Shown here one piece after another: positions 34,108-41,205 of a DNA stretch of 49,641 nucleotides (position 1 is the stretch's first letter; each line of letters begins with the position of its first letter). The notes under the pieces are model-generated. The model had not been told where the DNA came from, did no database searches, and saw only the letters and a program-made list of their open reading frames with translations. Made by a program: the position numbers and the translations under genes. Source of the DNA: CANHBY01 sp031374415 (lineage in GTDB: Bacteria; Pseudomonadota; Gammaproteobacteria; Burkholderiales; Burkholderiaceae_C); NCBI GenBank assembly GCA_031374415.1, contig JANMGB010000059.1, forward strand, positions 1 through 49,641. The letters are read 5' to 3'.

Positions 34108-34236
34108 TCAGAAGCAGCAAGCCAGCATTTCCAGGCAGCACTGCAAATCGCCGCAGCAACCATTCGCGGCGAACGCCACGGCCGAGACGACGAGCAGGCT
34201 CACAACTGCTGAAAGTTTGAAAAACTTGGATTTCAT
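34108..34236 (-). CDS. Cysteine-rich secreted micro-peptide (42 residues)
   Basis: A short gene reading MKSKFFKLSAVVSLLVVSAV followed by AFAANGCCGDLQCCLEMLAC and CF. The first 23 residues are a textbook signal peptide with an AFA cleavage site. The mature peptide would be only about 19 residues with six cysteines arranged as three CC pairs. AGGAAT precedes the ATG, and a strong terminator follows the stop, so it has the parts of a real gene. Possible roles are metal (copper or zinc) binding in the periplasm or a disulfide-locked peptide; neither is shown. Its neighbour at 34317-34583 is also exported and cysteine-rich. Confidence 0.65.
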   Translation of the reverse strand: MKSKFFKLSAVVSLLVVSAVAFAANGCCGDLQCCLEMLACCF

Positions 34237-34264
34237 TTTGGATTCCTGTGTTCAGCTGAAACTT

Positions 34265-34287
34265 AGGGCCTGTTCGGAGCAGGCCCT
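34265..34287 (-). terminator. Perfect hairpin between the two cysteine-rich genes
   Basis: AGGGCCTG (34265-34272), a seven-base loop, and CAGGCCCT (34280-34287) form an eight-base-pair perfect stem. On the minus strand it follows the 88-residue gene by 29 bases and is followed by AAGTTTC, so it may be a weak terminator or a processing site in a joint transcript with the 42-residue peptide gene. Confidence 0.45.
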
Positions 34288-34316
34288 GGTTGTTAGTTGG
34301 AGAAATTAACCCCGTG

Positions 34317-34583
34317 TCACCTGGGTGGCTTCCAGATGTCAGCATCCAATAGTCTCAGCCGTTGGTCCGCGTATGGAGTGTCCGTGGCCTGTGTGGTCGC
34401 TGGAATCGAGGACTGACCAACACTTGGAATCACCGGCGTTGTACAGGTTGTGCAGGTCATCGCGACGCATTGGGCCGAGTCGGTGCACTCTTCCAGGCAG
34501 CACGGGCCATGGGCCCGCGCGGAAGCGGCCGTGAACTGGAACACGACAAAAAGGGCAATCGCTAAGGCGAACAACTTCCCCAC
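34317..34583 (-). CDS. Small exported cysteine-rich protein
   Basis: 88 residues starting at a GTG. A signal peptide (KLFALAIALFVVFQFTAASA) is followed by a cysteine cluster, HGPCCLEECTDSAQCVAMTC and TTC, then a Ser/Thr/Pro-rich linker and the end RLRLLDADIWKPPR. Seven cysteines in about 25 residues suggest metal binding or several disulfides. The short exported design with a Pro-rich C-terminal tail is reminiscent of small periplasmic proteins near heavy-metal efflux genes, but no efflux genes are here. It lies upstream of the 42-residue peptide gene on the same strand. Confidence 0.55.
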   Translation of the reverse strand: MGKLFALAIALFVVFQFTAASARAHGPCCLEECTDSAQCVAMTCTTCTTPVIPSVGQSSIPATTQATDTPYADQRLRLLDADIWKPPR

Positions 34584-34621
34584 ACCACCAGTTTACGCCC
34601 ACTGACTCCGCGTGACCAAGT

Positions 34622-34738
34622 TTAGGGAAAGCGACCCAGGGCAAAGGCAACCCTGCGCAAGTCAACGAGCTGCTGAAGAAAAAGCCGCGGGTTGAACCGA
34701 CGGCCCGTACGCTCAGGATCGTGCCGCCCTCGGGCTAA
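34622..34738 (+). pseudogene. Fragment of the gatB 3' end
   Basis: An open stretch with no start codon reads LGKATQGKGNPAQVNELLKK, then KPRVEPTARTLRIVPPSG and a stop. The first part closely resembles the conserved C-terminus of aspartyl/glutamyl-tRNA amidotransferase subunit B (KAT.GKANPAQVNELLKKKL). A stop codon lies just upstream in frame, so only about 20 gatB codons are left. It is an antisense neighbour of, and overlaps, the end of the F-box-like gene, and marks a recombination joint. Confidence 0.45.
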
Positions 34739-35801
34739 CCCGGTCCTCCAAGCAGCGAATCCCCTCGGGCGTGGTGATCCCATGCCGCGCGGCGACGGTT
34801 TGCTCGTCGCCGGCATGCACTTCATTCCCATTCAACCCCATGATCGCCTGCTCCTCCAAACGGCGGATACCGTCGGGCGTGGTAATGCCGTGCCGCGCGG
34901 CGACCGTTTGCACATTCTGGCCGCCGTGCGCGGCATACCCCGCCAGATGGTTGATCGCGCGGGTCTCCAGGCGGCGGATACCGTCGGGCGTGCAAATGCC
35001 ATATTGCGCTGAGATAACTTGCACGCTCTCTCCGTCATGGACGTCCTTCCCCGCTCGACCGCTGATCAACCGGTCCTCCAAAATACGGATTTCGTTCTTT
35101 GTGAGATTAAAAACACGGGCCACAACCGCCACGTTCTCACCGTTCGACACAGCCGTGTTGGCGTCACGATGGCCGAGGATATTTTCTAGCCTGGGCAGCT
35201 CAGGCGGGCGGTGTTCGACGGCCTGTCCAGCGACTGCAGCTCGCCACGCCGTCAACGCCCCCGCCCTGTGTTCTGGCGGCAGCGCATGCATGCGCTGCAT
35301 CATTTGTCGCAAAGGCTCAGTCCGCAGGTCAGGGCGCAGAGAGTCAATGTTTCCCAAGGACTCTTCCAGTCCGTCGATGTTATTTACCTTCGAAATCTCG
35401 CGAGTGGCTCGCAAGCTGCTGAGTTGCGCCTCGAGTCCCGTCCGTACGACCTTGTTGGCGCCCGCCATCGCGAACCGGTCTTTGGCTGGCAGAGCGCTGG
35501 CAATTTGATCGAGCATTTCTGGCGGAAGATCGCCCAATTGGACCGGCGCTGGCCCATCAGCGCCCAGCCGCAACGCCTCCAGACGAGCCTCCAGCGTCGA
35601 CGACACATTCACAAATTGCGACCCAAGACCCGAACGCACAGAGTGGGCAGCAGGTGCTGGCCTGCGGGACGCCAACTCAGCGTTGGTGTTTTGGGCGGAC
35701 CCCTGTTCGGGTGGCCGGGTACCAGCCCTGTTGGCCGCTTCCCTCCGGGGTTGCCGTACCACCACGGTCGGCAACGGAGTCAAACTAGAAAACTTCACCA
35801 T
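34713..35801 (-). CDS. F-box-like protein with four helix-turn-helix-like repeats, 3' truncated
   Basis: 362 residues from the ATG at 35801, which has GGGAG six bases upstream; an ATG two codons earlier is too close to that site. Residues 1-85 are Arg/Pro/Ala-rich and likely disordered. Residues 89-123 (VQLGDLPPEMLDQIASALPA, KDRFAMAGANKVVRTGLE) resemble a eukaryotic F-box, the motif that docks on Skp1 in ubiquitin ligases and is found in plant-pathogen effectors such as the Ralstonia GALA proteins. Residues about 217-357 are four repeats of about 37 residues; the clearest unit is VQTVAARHGITTPDGIRRLE, similar to the last helix-turn-helix of sigma-70 region 4. The fourth unit breaks at LEDR, where the frame runs into the gatB fragment, so the natural end may be lost. 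No signal peptide. Confidence 0.7.
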   Translation of the reverse strand: MVKFSSLTPLPTVVVRQPRREAANRAGTRPPEQGSAQNTNAELASRRPAPAAHSVRSGLGSQFVNVSSTLEARLEALRLGADGPAPVQLGDLPPEMLDQIASALPAKDRFAMAGANKVVRTGLEAQLSSLRATREISKVNNIDGLEESLGNIDSLRPDLRTEPLRQMMQRMHALPPEHRAGALTAWRAAVAGQAVEHRPPELPRLENILGHRDANTAVSNGENVAVVARVFNLTKNEIRILEDRLISGRAGKDVHDGESVQVISAQYGICTPDGIRRLETRAINHLAGYAAHGGQNVQTVAARHGITTPDGIRRLEEQAIMGLNGNEVHAGDEQTVAARHGITTPEGIRCLEDRVSPRAARS

Positions 35802-35807
35802 GTACAT

Positions 35808-36127
35808 CTCCCTCAGTCCTACGAACCATAATCAAACAACAAGACAAGACCGCAGCCGTGCGCAGACTTCTGGCGTTCTGGCGATGCACCTTGGTGCAAT
35901 CCGAACCGCACCCCAACGGGGCGTTTTATGTTTCAGATGGCGGTGCACGCCGCAGCAACCAGAGCCGGCAAGGCTGGGCTTCCGACTTGTGAGCCTTGGC
36001 CAGAGGGCGGCATTTCATCCACAGTCCAAGTTCTCGGCTTGGCGGCTCACGATCGAAAGTCTCTGCGATGGACCGCGCCAACATCGAACATTGGTAGTTT
36101 CCCGATTGACTGCGGCCCGCGCTTAAT
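35808..36127. other. Intergenic region upstream of the F-box-like gene
   Basis: About 320 bases with no convincing coding sequence on either strand, no clear promoter boxes and no TTCG-N16-TTCG hrp-type box. It probably contains the promoter of the F-box-like gene, but I cannot place it. Confidence 0.4.
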
Positions 36128-36316
36128 CTAGCACGATCCGCGCCACCACCCGGTGGCCTCGCCCGCCCACGGGCCCTTGAGCACAGCCAACTCGGCATCG
36201 AACAAAGTCGTCAATCCCACCAACTCTTGCTCTTGCGACTGCACCAAGTCCTTGTGCGCCTGAACGCCGGCATCGTTGGCATTAATCGGATGGCGCAGAT
36301 TCAGGGGCAGGGCTTT
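36128..36316 (-). pseudogene. Probable C-terminal remnant of an unidentified gene
   Basis: Minus-strand open stretch without a start codon between a TGA at 36319-36317 and a TAG at 36130-36128. It reads KALPLNLRHPINANDAGVQA, HKDLVQSQEQELVGLTTLFD, AELAVLKGPWAGEATGWW. The composition is protein-like, but I cannot name it. Together with the gatB fragment on the other side it frames the F-box-like gene with scars of other genes. Confidence 0.3.
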
Positions 36317-36523
36317 TCACTGCAGCTCGGCAAGCTCTTTGTTTAGGGCCTGCCGTTTGCGTCACCCTCCCCACCGCGCTCAGCATCAACGGCCTGCTCG
36401 TGAGCGCCTCACGTTGGGCCTTCGGATTTGCCGCCCTCACGTACCAACTCCACAAGGTGGGAGTGCCTTTGTCGGGGGCTGTGCGTGGGCGAGTCGGTGG
36501 CCGACCCCTGGCGCTTGAACCTG

Positions 36524-36592
36524 GCACCCCGTCTCAGTGAATTTGAAAGGTTGAATTCTTGCGAGGCCCATGGCGAAGGACGCAGGCTGCAG
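36524..36592 (-). mobile_element. One-ended fragment of the inverted-repeat element
   Basis: GCACCCCGTCTCAGTGAATT followed by TGAAAGGTTGAATTCTTGCG and GGCGAAGGACGCAGGCTGC matches one terminus and the first 45 interior bases of the copies at 19632 and 21431. The match ends abruptly at about 36592 and the other terminus is absent. From there to the catalase-related gene at 36825 I see nothing coding. Confidence 0.7.
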
Positions 36593-36824
36593 GTTGAGGC
36601 ACAGAAGAAAAGGATTCCAAGAACAGCGAATCTATGCCCTGGGCCAGTGCGGATTGGTCGGCAGCATGATGGGGGAAAGAGAGGCCGTACGCAAAAGGCA
36701 GGCCCAGCCTGATTCAATCGCAGTTTGTAAGCTTGGCCGGCCCATCTTGACTAAGCGCCGGGACACTGCTCACGCGCTGACTCGCCACTCGTTCTCACCC
36801 TGTTGACTTATCGGAGCTTGGTAC

Positions 36825-37841
36825 ATGAAAAATCTCTCGCTTTTGGCCTTGGCCGCAGCCACCGCCGCGGTGTCCTTGAACACATTTGCACAGTCGCCTG
36901 CGGCTGCTCCGGTGGATCCAAACGCCTTCTTGAATCAGTTCGAATCGACCTTTGGCAAGTTTGAGGGTTATCGCCGCTCGGGCGCCAAAGGCATTTGCGC
37001 AGTGGGTGAGTTTGTTGGCACGGCCGAGGCGCGCGCCTTGTCCACGGCGTCGGCCTTCAGCGGCCGACCCGTGCCTGTGGTGGTCCGCTTCTCGGTGGGC
37101 GGCGCCAACCCGAAAGCCCCTGACAATGCCAAGTCTCAGCGCAACTTGGCATTGCAGTTCAATTTACCCAACGGCGAGCAGTGGCAGATGGGCAATATCT
37201 CAGCGCCGGTGTTTGGTGCCTCGTCGCCTCAGCAGTTCTTTGGGCGCCTGGCTTCCCTGCAGCCCGATCCAACGACCAAAATGGCTGATCCTGCCAAGGT
37301 CAAAGAGTTTGCTGACGCCAACCCCGAGGTGCTTCTGCTGAGCAAGCACCTTGCGTCACAGCCGGTACCCGCCAGCTTTGGCACCGTCAATTATTGGGGC
37401 GTACACGCCTTTGGCTTTGTCAACGCGGGTGGCACCAAGCAGTTCGGCAAGTGGATTTTCGAGCCCGTGGATGGCCTCAGCGGGCTGACAGACGATGAAG
37501 CCAAGGCCAAGGGGCCGAGCTTTCTGTTTGATGAGCTGCGCCAAAGGGTGAAGGACGGCAAGGTGGCGTTCAACTTCAATCTGGAGCTGGCCCAAGCTGG
37601 CGACAAAATCGACAGCGCCACCGTGCCGCTGCCTGAAGGTCGCAAGAAGGTCAATCTGGGATTGCTGAAGGTCACCTCGGTCTCTGCGGATGGCGGCGGC
37701 GACTGTCTGACCATCACCTACAACCCCATGGTTCTGCCCAAGGGCGTTGAGCCATCTGCTGACCCCATGATTGCCGCTCGGGCAGCCCCGTACGCTCTCG
37801 GGCTCGGTCGGCGCGTGACAGAGGGTGCTAAGCAACAGTAG
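36825..37841 (+). CDS. Exported catalase-family protein lacking the distal histidine
   Basis: 338 residues with signal peptide (LLALAAATAAVSLNTFAQ). It matches the small catalase-related peroxidases (SrpA type): PVPVVVRFSVGGANP, NLALQFNLPNGEQWQMGNIS, TVNYWGVHAFGFVNAGG and the proximal haem ligand Tyr323 in RAAPYALGLGRR. In this family the segment after GYRR normally contains the catalytic distal histidine (R-x-H-A-K-G); here it reads GYRRSGAKGICAVG, with Gly53 in that place. Haem binding is therefore likely, but ordinary catalase or peroxidase chemistry is doubtful. It would act in the periplasm. The gene stands alone, convergent with the TPR gene. Confidence 0.82.
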   Translation: MKNLSLLALAAATAAVSLNTFAQSPAAAPVDPNAFLNQFESTFGKFEGYRRSGAKGICAVGEFVGTAEARALSTASAFSGRPVPVVVRFSVGGANPKAPDNAKSQRNLALQFNLPNGEQWQMGNISAPVFGASSPQQFFGRLASLQPDPTTKMADPAKVKEFADANPEVLLLSKHLASQPVPASFGTVNYWGVHAFGFVNAGGTKQFGKWIFEPVDGLSGLTDDEAKAKGPSFLFDELRQRVKDGKVAFNFNLELAQAGDKIDSATVPLPEGRKKVNLGLLKVTSVSADGGGDCLTITYNPMVLPKGVEPSADPMIAARAAPYALGLGRRVTEGAKQQ

Positions 37842-37850
37842 CGAGATCGC

Positions 37851-38945
37851 TCAAGTCCAGCGCGCCAACACCACCAGCACGTTGGCTTGCAACTGCTGGT
37901 GCGCAGCCCACTGCAGCTGCGCTTGGCGTTGGTGTCGCGCGGCCTTGCGCCCCTCGCCCCAGCACCGATAAAGCTGTGCCAGGCGGCCGTGGGCCATGGC
38001 ACGGTCGTCGGCGTGGTGGCTGAAGCGAAACGACGCAGCGGCCGCGCCGGCATAGTGAAGCGCCTTGTCACGCTCACCCAAGCGCTCGCAGCACCAGGCC
38101 ATATCGGCCAGCACCATGGCGCGCAGGGGCAGCAAGCCCTGCCCATCAGCCTGGGGCGCATGGGTCTCGTAGAGCGCCAAAGCCTGCGCCGCATCGCCCA
38201 ACACAGAGTGCGCCAGCGCCATTGCCACCTGGATCAACGCAGGCAAGGTCGTCACGCCGCGAACGCGATCAAATTGAACCGTGGCGGAGGCGGAGGTCAG
38301 CGCTTGGCGCGCCTCACTGGCGGCCTCGCCCCCCCACAGTGCGGCGTGCAATGCATGCATGGCGCGGTGCCACGCCATGTTGTGAATCAAAGCGCTCAGC
38401 GTCACGACATCCCCCTCAGCCTGCGCATGTTGCCGTGACAGGGCATACCAAGGCTGGGCCAGGTCAATGCGCTGGGCAAGGTGAAAGGCATCGGCCAGCA
38501 CCAGGCACGCGCGGCTGCGCGCGGCGTGGTCCTTGGGGGCAGCCAAGGTGAGGGCCTCGCTCACATGCTCGGCCATGGCATCGAGATCGAGGTGGACGTA
38601 GTCGAAATGCGCCAACCACGCCGCACTCAAGGCCTGCTGCGCGACCAAGCCCGCCGCCTCGGCCAGGCGATGGGCACGCCGAACCCGGTCGCGTGCGTGG
38701 GGCGAGAGGTCTTGAAAATAGGCCAACCACGCTTGCGCCAGAAACAGGCTGACCGAAATCTCGGGCACGGGCTGCGCACCGAACTCTTGCGCCAGCGCCG
38801 CGACCTCGCGGCCTGCCTCGCTCAGCTGCCCCTGGCGCGCCAACACGCCAGCACGCTCGGCCCGCAAAACCCCGCGCTGGGCACGGTGAAGGCAGTGGGT
38901 GATTTTTCCATCCAACCACAAAGCGCGGCGGGTGAGTGTGCTCAT
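37851..38945 (-). CDS. Tetratricopeptide-repeat-like helical protein
   Basis: 364 residues, alanine- and leucine-rich, composed of repeated helical pairs. Examples are AGVLARQGQLSEAGREVAAL, ACLVLADAFHLAQRIDLAQP, MALAHSVLGDAAQALALYET and DMAWCCERLGERDKALHYAG, which follow the TPR spacing. There is no signal peptide or enzymatic motif. It probably acts as a protein-binding scaffold, possibly the detached ligand-sensing part of a regulator of the GGDEF/TPR kind. It abuts purC (stop at 38946), so the two may be co-transcribed. Confidence 0.7.
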   Translation of the reverse strand: MSTLTRRALWLDGKITHCLHRAQRGVLRAERAGVLARQGQLSEAGREVAALAQEFGAQPVPEISVSLFLAQAWLAYFQDLSPHARDRVRRAHRLAEAAGLVAQQALSAAWLAHFDYVHLDLDAMAEHVSEALTLAAPKDHAARSRACLVLADAFHLAQRIDLAQPWYALSRQHAQAEGDVVTLSALIHNMAWHRAMHALHAALWGGEAASEARQALTSASATVQFDRVRGVTTLPALIQVAMALAHSVLGDAAQALALYETHAPQADGQGLLPLRAMVLADMAWCCERLGERDKALHYAGAAAASFRFSHHADDRAMAHGRLAQLYRCWGEGRKAARHQRQAQLQWAAHQQLQANVLVVLARWT

Positions 38946-39857
38946 TCAGGCGGTCAGGCGCTCCAGAGCCTCACGGTACTTCGCGGTCGTGCGCTCGATG
39001 ACGTCGGCAGGCAAAGCGGGTGCAGGCGCCTGCTTGTTCCAGGGCGCACCGTTGACCTGGGCTGAATCCAGCCAGTCACGCACAAATTGCTTGTCGTAGC
39101 TGGGCGGGTTGCGCCCCTCGCTCAGGGCCGACTGATAGGCTTCGACGGGCCAAAAGCGCGACGAGTCTGGGGTGAGTACTTCGTCCATCAGGGTCAGGGT
39201 GCCCTGGGCGTCCAGACCAAACTCGAACTTGGTGTCAGCGATGATGATGCCCTTGCGCAGGGCGATCTCTGAGGCAGCGCGGTACAGGGCAATCGACACC
39301 TCACGCACTTGCTGTGCCAAGGGCGCGCCGATGATCTCGCTCATGCGAGCGAAGGTGATGTTTTCGTCGTGGTCGCCCATCTCGGCCTTGGTGGCGGGGG
39401 TGAAGATGGGCTCGGGCAAACGGCTTGAATTGCGCAAGCCGGCCGGCAAGGGCACACCACAAACGGCCTGGTGGGCTTGGTACTCGGCCCAGCCACTGCC
39501 CGCCAGGTAGCCCCGCACCACGGCCTCCACAGGCAGGGGCTTGAGTCGCTTGACCAACATGGCGCGATCACGCACTTGGGGCCGCTCTGCCACGCTCACG
39601 ACGCTCAAGGGGTCGTCTGACGTGAGGTGGTTGGGCACGATGGCGCCCAAGCGCTCAAACCAGAACAAAGCCATCTGCGTGAGCAAGGCCCCTTTGCCCG
39701 GAATGGGCTCGCCCAGCACCACGTCAAACGCACTGAGGCGGTCCGTGGCAATCATCAAAATGCGGTCATCACCCACAGCGTAGTTGTCACGCACCTTGCC
39801 GCGGGCTAACAAGGGCAAGGAGGTGATCGATGAGCTCAAAAGGGACAAAGTTGTCAC
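38946..39857 (-). CDS. purC: Phosphoribosylaminoimidazole-succinocarboxamide synthase
   Basis: 303 residues. GKVRDNYAVGDDRILMIATD and RLSAFDVVLGEPIPGKG at the N-terminus, VEAVVRGYLAGSGWAEYQ and IIADTKFEFGLDAQG, then LTPDSSRFWP are SAICAR synthetase signatures of the long type found in betaproteobacteria and yeast. It joins aspartate to CAIR using ATP in purine synthesis. The start is a GTG at 39857 by family length. It follows fba by 22 bases on the same strand. Confidence 0.96.
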   Translation of the reverse strand: MTTLSLLSSSITSLPLLARGKVRDNYAVGDDRILMIATDRLSAFDVVLGEPIPGKGALLTQMALFWFERLGAIVPNHLTSDDPLSVVSVAERPQVRDRAMLVKRLKPLPVEAVVRGYLAGSGWAEYQAHQAVCGVPLPAGLRNSSRLPEPIFTPATKAEMGDHDENITFARMSEIIGAPLAQQVREVSIALYRAASEIALRKGIIIADTKFEFGLDAQGTLTLMDEVLTPDSSRFWPVEAYQSALSEGRNPPSYDKQFVRDWLDSAQVNGAPWNKQAPAPALPADVIERTTAKYREALERLTA

Positions 39858-39879
39858 GTCACACCCCCGAAGGCCCGGC

Positions 39880-40944
39880 TCAGACCACCGACTGCGCCAG
39901 CTCGCCGCTGGCGTAGCGACCCGCGACTTGCACCAGCGTCAGCGGTTTGATCTTGGCGGCTTGGCCTTCACAGTTGAACTCGACATAGCGCTGCTTGCAG
40001 ATGGCCTTGGCCGCCTCGCGTGCGGGCTTGAGGTAATCGCGGGGGTCAAACTTCTCGGGGTTTTGCACAAAGAAGCGGCGGATGGCGGCGGTCATGGCCA
40101 AACGCACATCGGTGTCGATGTTGATTTTGCGCACGCCATGCTTGATGGCTTCTTGAATTTCGCTCACGGGCACGCCGTAGGTTTCTTTCATGTCACCGCC
40201 GTACTTGCGGATTTCAGCCAGCAGGTCTTGGGGCACGCTGGAGCTGCCGTGCATCACCAGGTGGGTGTTGGGGATGCGGCGGTGGATTTCTTTGATGCGG
40301 TCGATGGCCAGGATGTCGCCGGTGGGCTTGCGGGTGAACTTGTAGGCGCCGTGGCTGGTGCCGATGGCGATGGCCAGGGCGTCGAGCTGGGTGCGTTTGA
40401 CGAAGTCAGCCGCTTGCTCGGGGTTGGTCAGCAGTTGCTCGCGGGTCATGGTGGCATCGGTACCATGGCCGTCTTCTTTGTCGCCGCGCATGGTCTCGAG
40501 TGAACCCAGGCAGCCCAGCTCGCCTTCCACGGTCACGCCCAGGGCATGGGCCATGTCGACCACCTTGCGCGTGACCTGCACGTTGTACTCATAGCTGGCG
40601 ATGGTTTTGCCGTCGCCCTCCAGCGAGCCGTCCATCATCACCGAGCTGAAGCCCAGGTTGATGGCGCCTTGGCAGACCTCCGGGTTTTGACCGTGGTCTT
40701 GGTGCATGACCAAGGGGATGTGCGGATAGGTCTCGATGGCAGCCGAAATCAAGTGCTTGATGAAGGCTTCACCCGCGTACTTGCGTGCGCCTGCGCTGGC
40801 CTGCAAGATCACTGGCGCGCCGACTTCATCGGCAGCGGCCATCACAGCTTGCACTTGCTCGAGGTTGTTGACATTGAAGGCGGGAATGCCATAGCCGTTT
40901 TCAGCGGCATGGTCCAGCAACTGGCGCATGGATACGAGGGGCAT
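39880..40944 (-). CDS. fba: Class II fructose-bisphosphate aldolase
   Basis: 354 residues, zinc-dependent aldolase of glycolysis and gluconeogenesis, of the length and type also used in the Calvin cycle. Seen: MPLVSMRQLLDHAAENGYGI, PLVMHQDHGQ with the zinc-binding histidine and the catalytic Asp, the ALAIAIGTSHGAYKF strand, and HLVMHGSSSVPQDLL. It lies between the regulator at 41206 (divergent) and purC, matching the pyk-fba-purC order common in Comamonadaceae. Confidence 0.96.
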   Translation of the reverse strand: MPLVSMRQLLDHAAENGYGIPAFNVNNLEQVQAVMAAADEVGAPVILQASAGARKYAGEAFIKHLISAAIETYPHIPLVMHQDHGQNPEVCQGAINLGFSSVMMDGSLEGDGKTIASYEYNVQVTRKVVDMAHALGVTVEGELGCLGSLETMRGDKEDGHGTDATMTREQLLTNPEQAADFVKRTQLDALAIAIGTSHGAYKFTRKPTGDILAIDRIKEIHRRIPNTHLVMHGSSSVPQDLLAEIRKYGGDMKETYGVPVSEIQEAIKHGVRKINIDTDVRLAMTAAIRRFFVQNPEKFDPRDYLKPAREAAKAICKQRYVEFNCEGQAAKIKPLTLVQVAGRYASGELAQSVV

Positions 40945-41205
40945 GGTGAATCTCTCAGTGAGTCATGGAAAAACCGGATTGAACTGAACACCGCAGTGCT
41001 GCAGGCCAAAGTGGTCGAAATTGTAGCCAGTCTGGGGCCTGCCGCCTCAAACGCCCCCCCAGAGTGAGGGGCCCGCGGCGGCAAGACTGCGGTGGCACGC
41101 AGAAATGCACTGCAAGGCCCCCCTTTTTCTGAGGCCCGCCAGACCCTGGCCTGCGGGACACTGAAGCCGACCCTCCCTGAGGCCCACCATCCCGAAAGGC
41201 TGACC

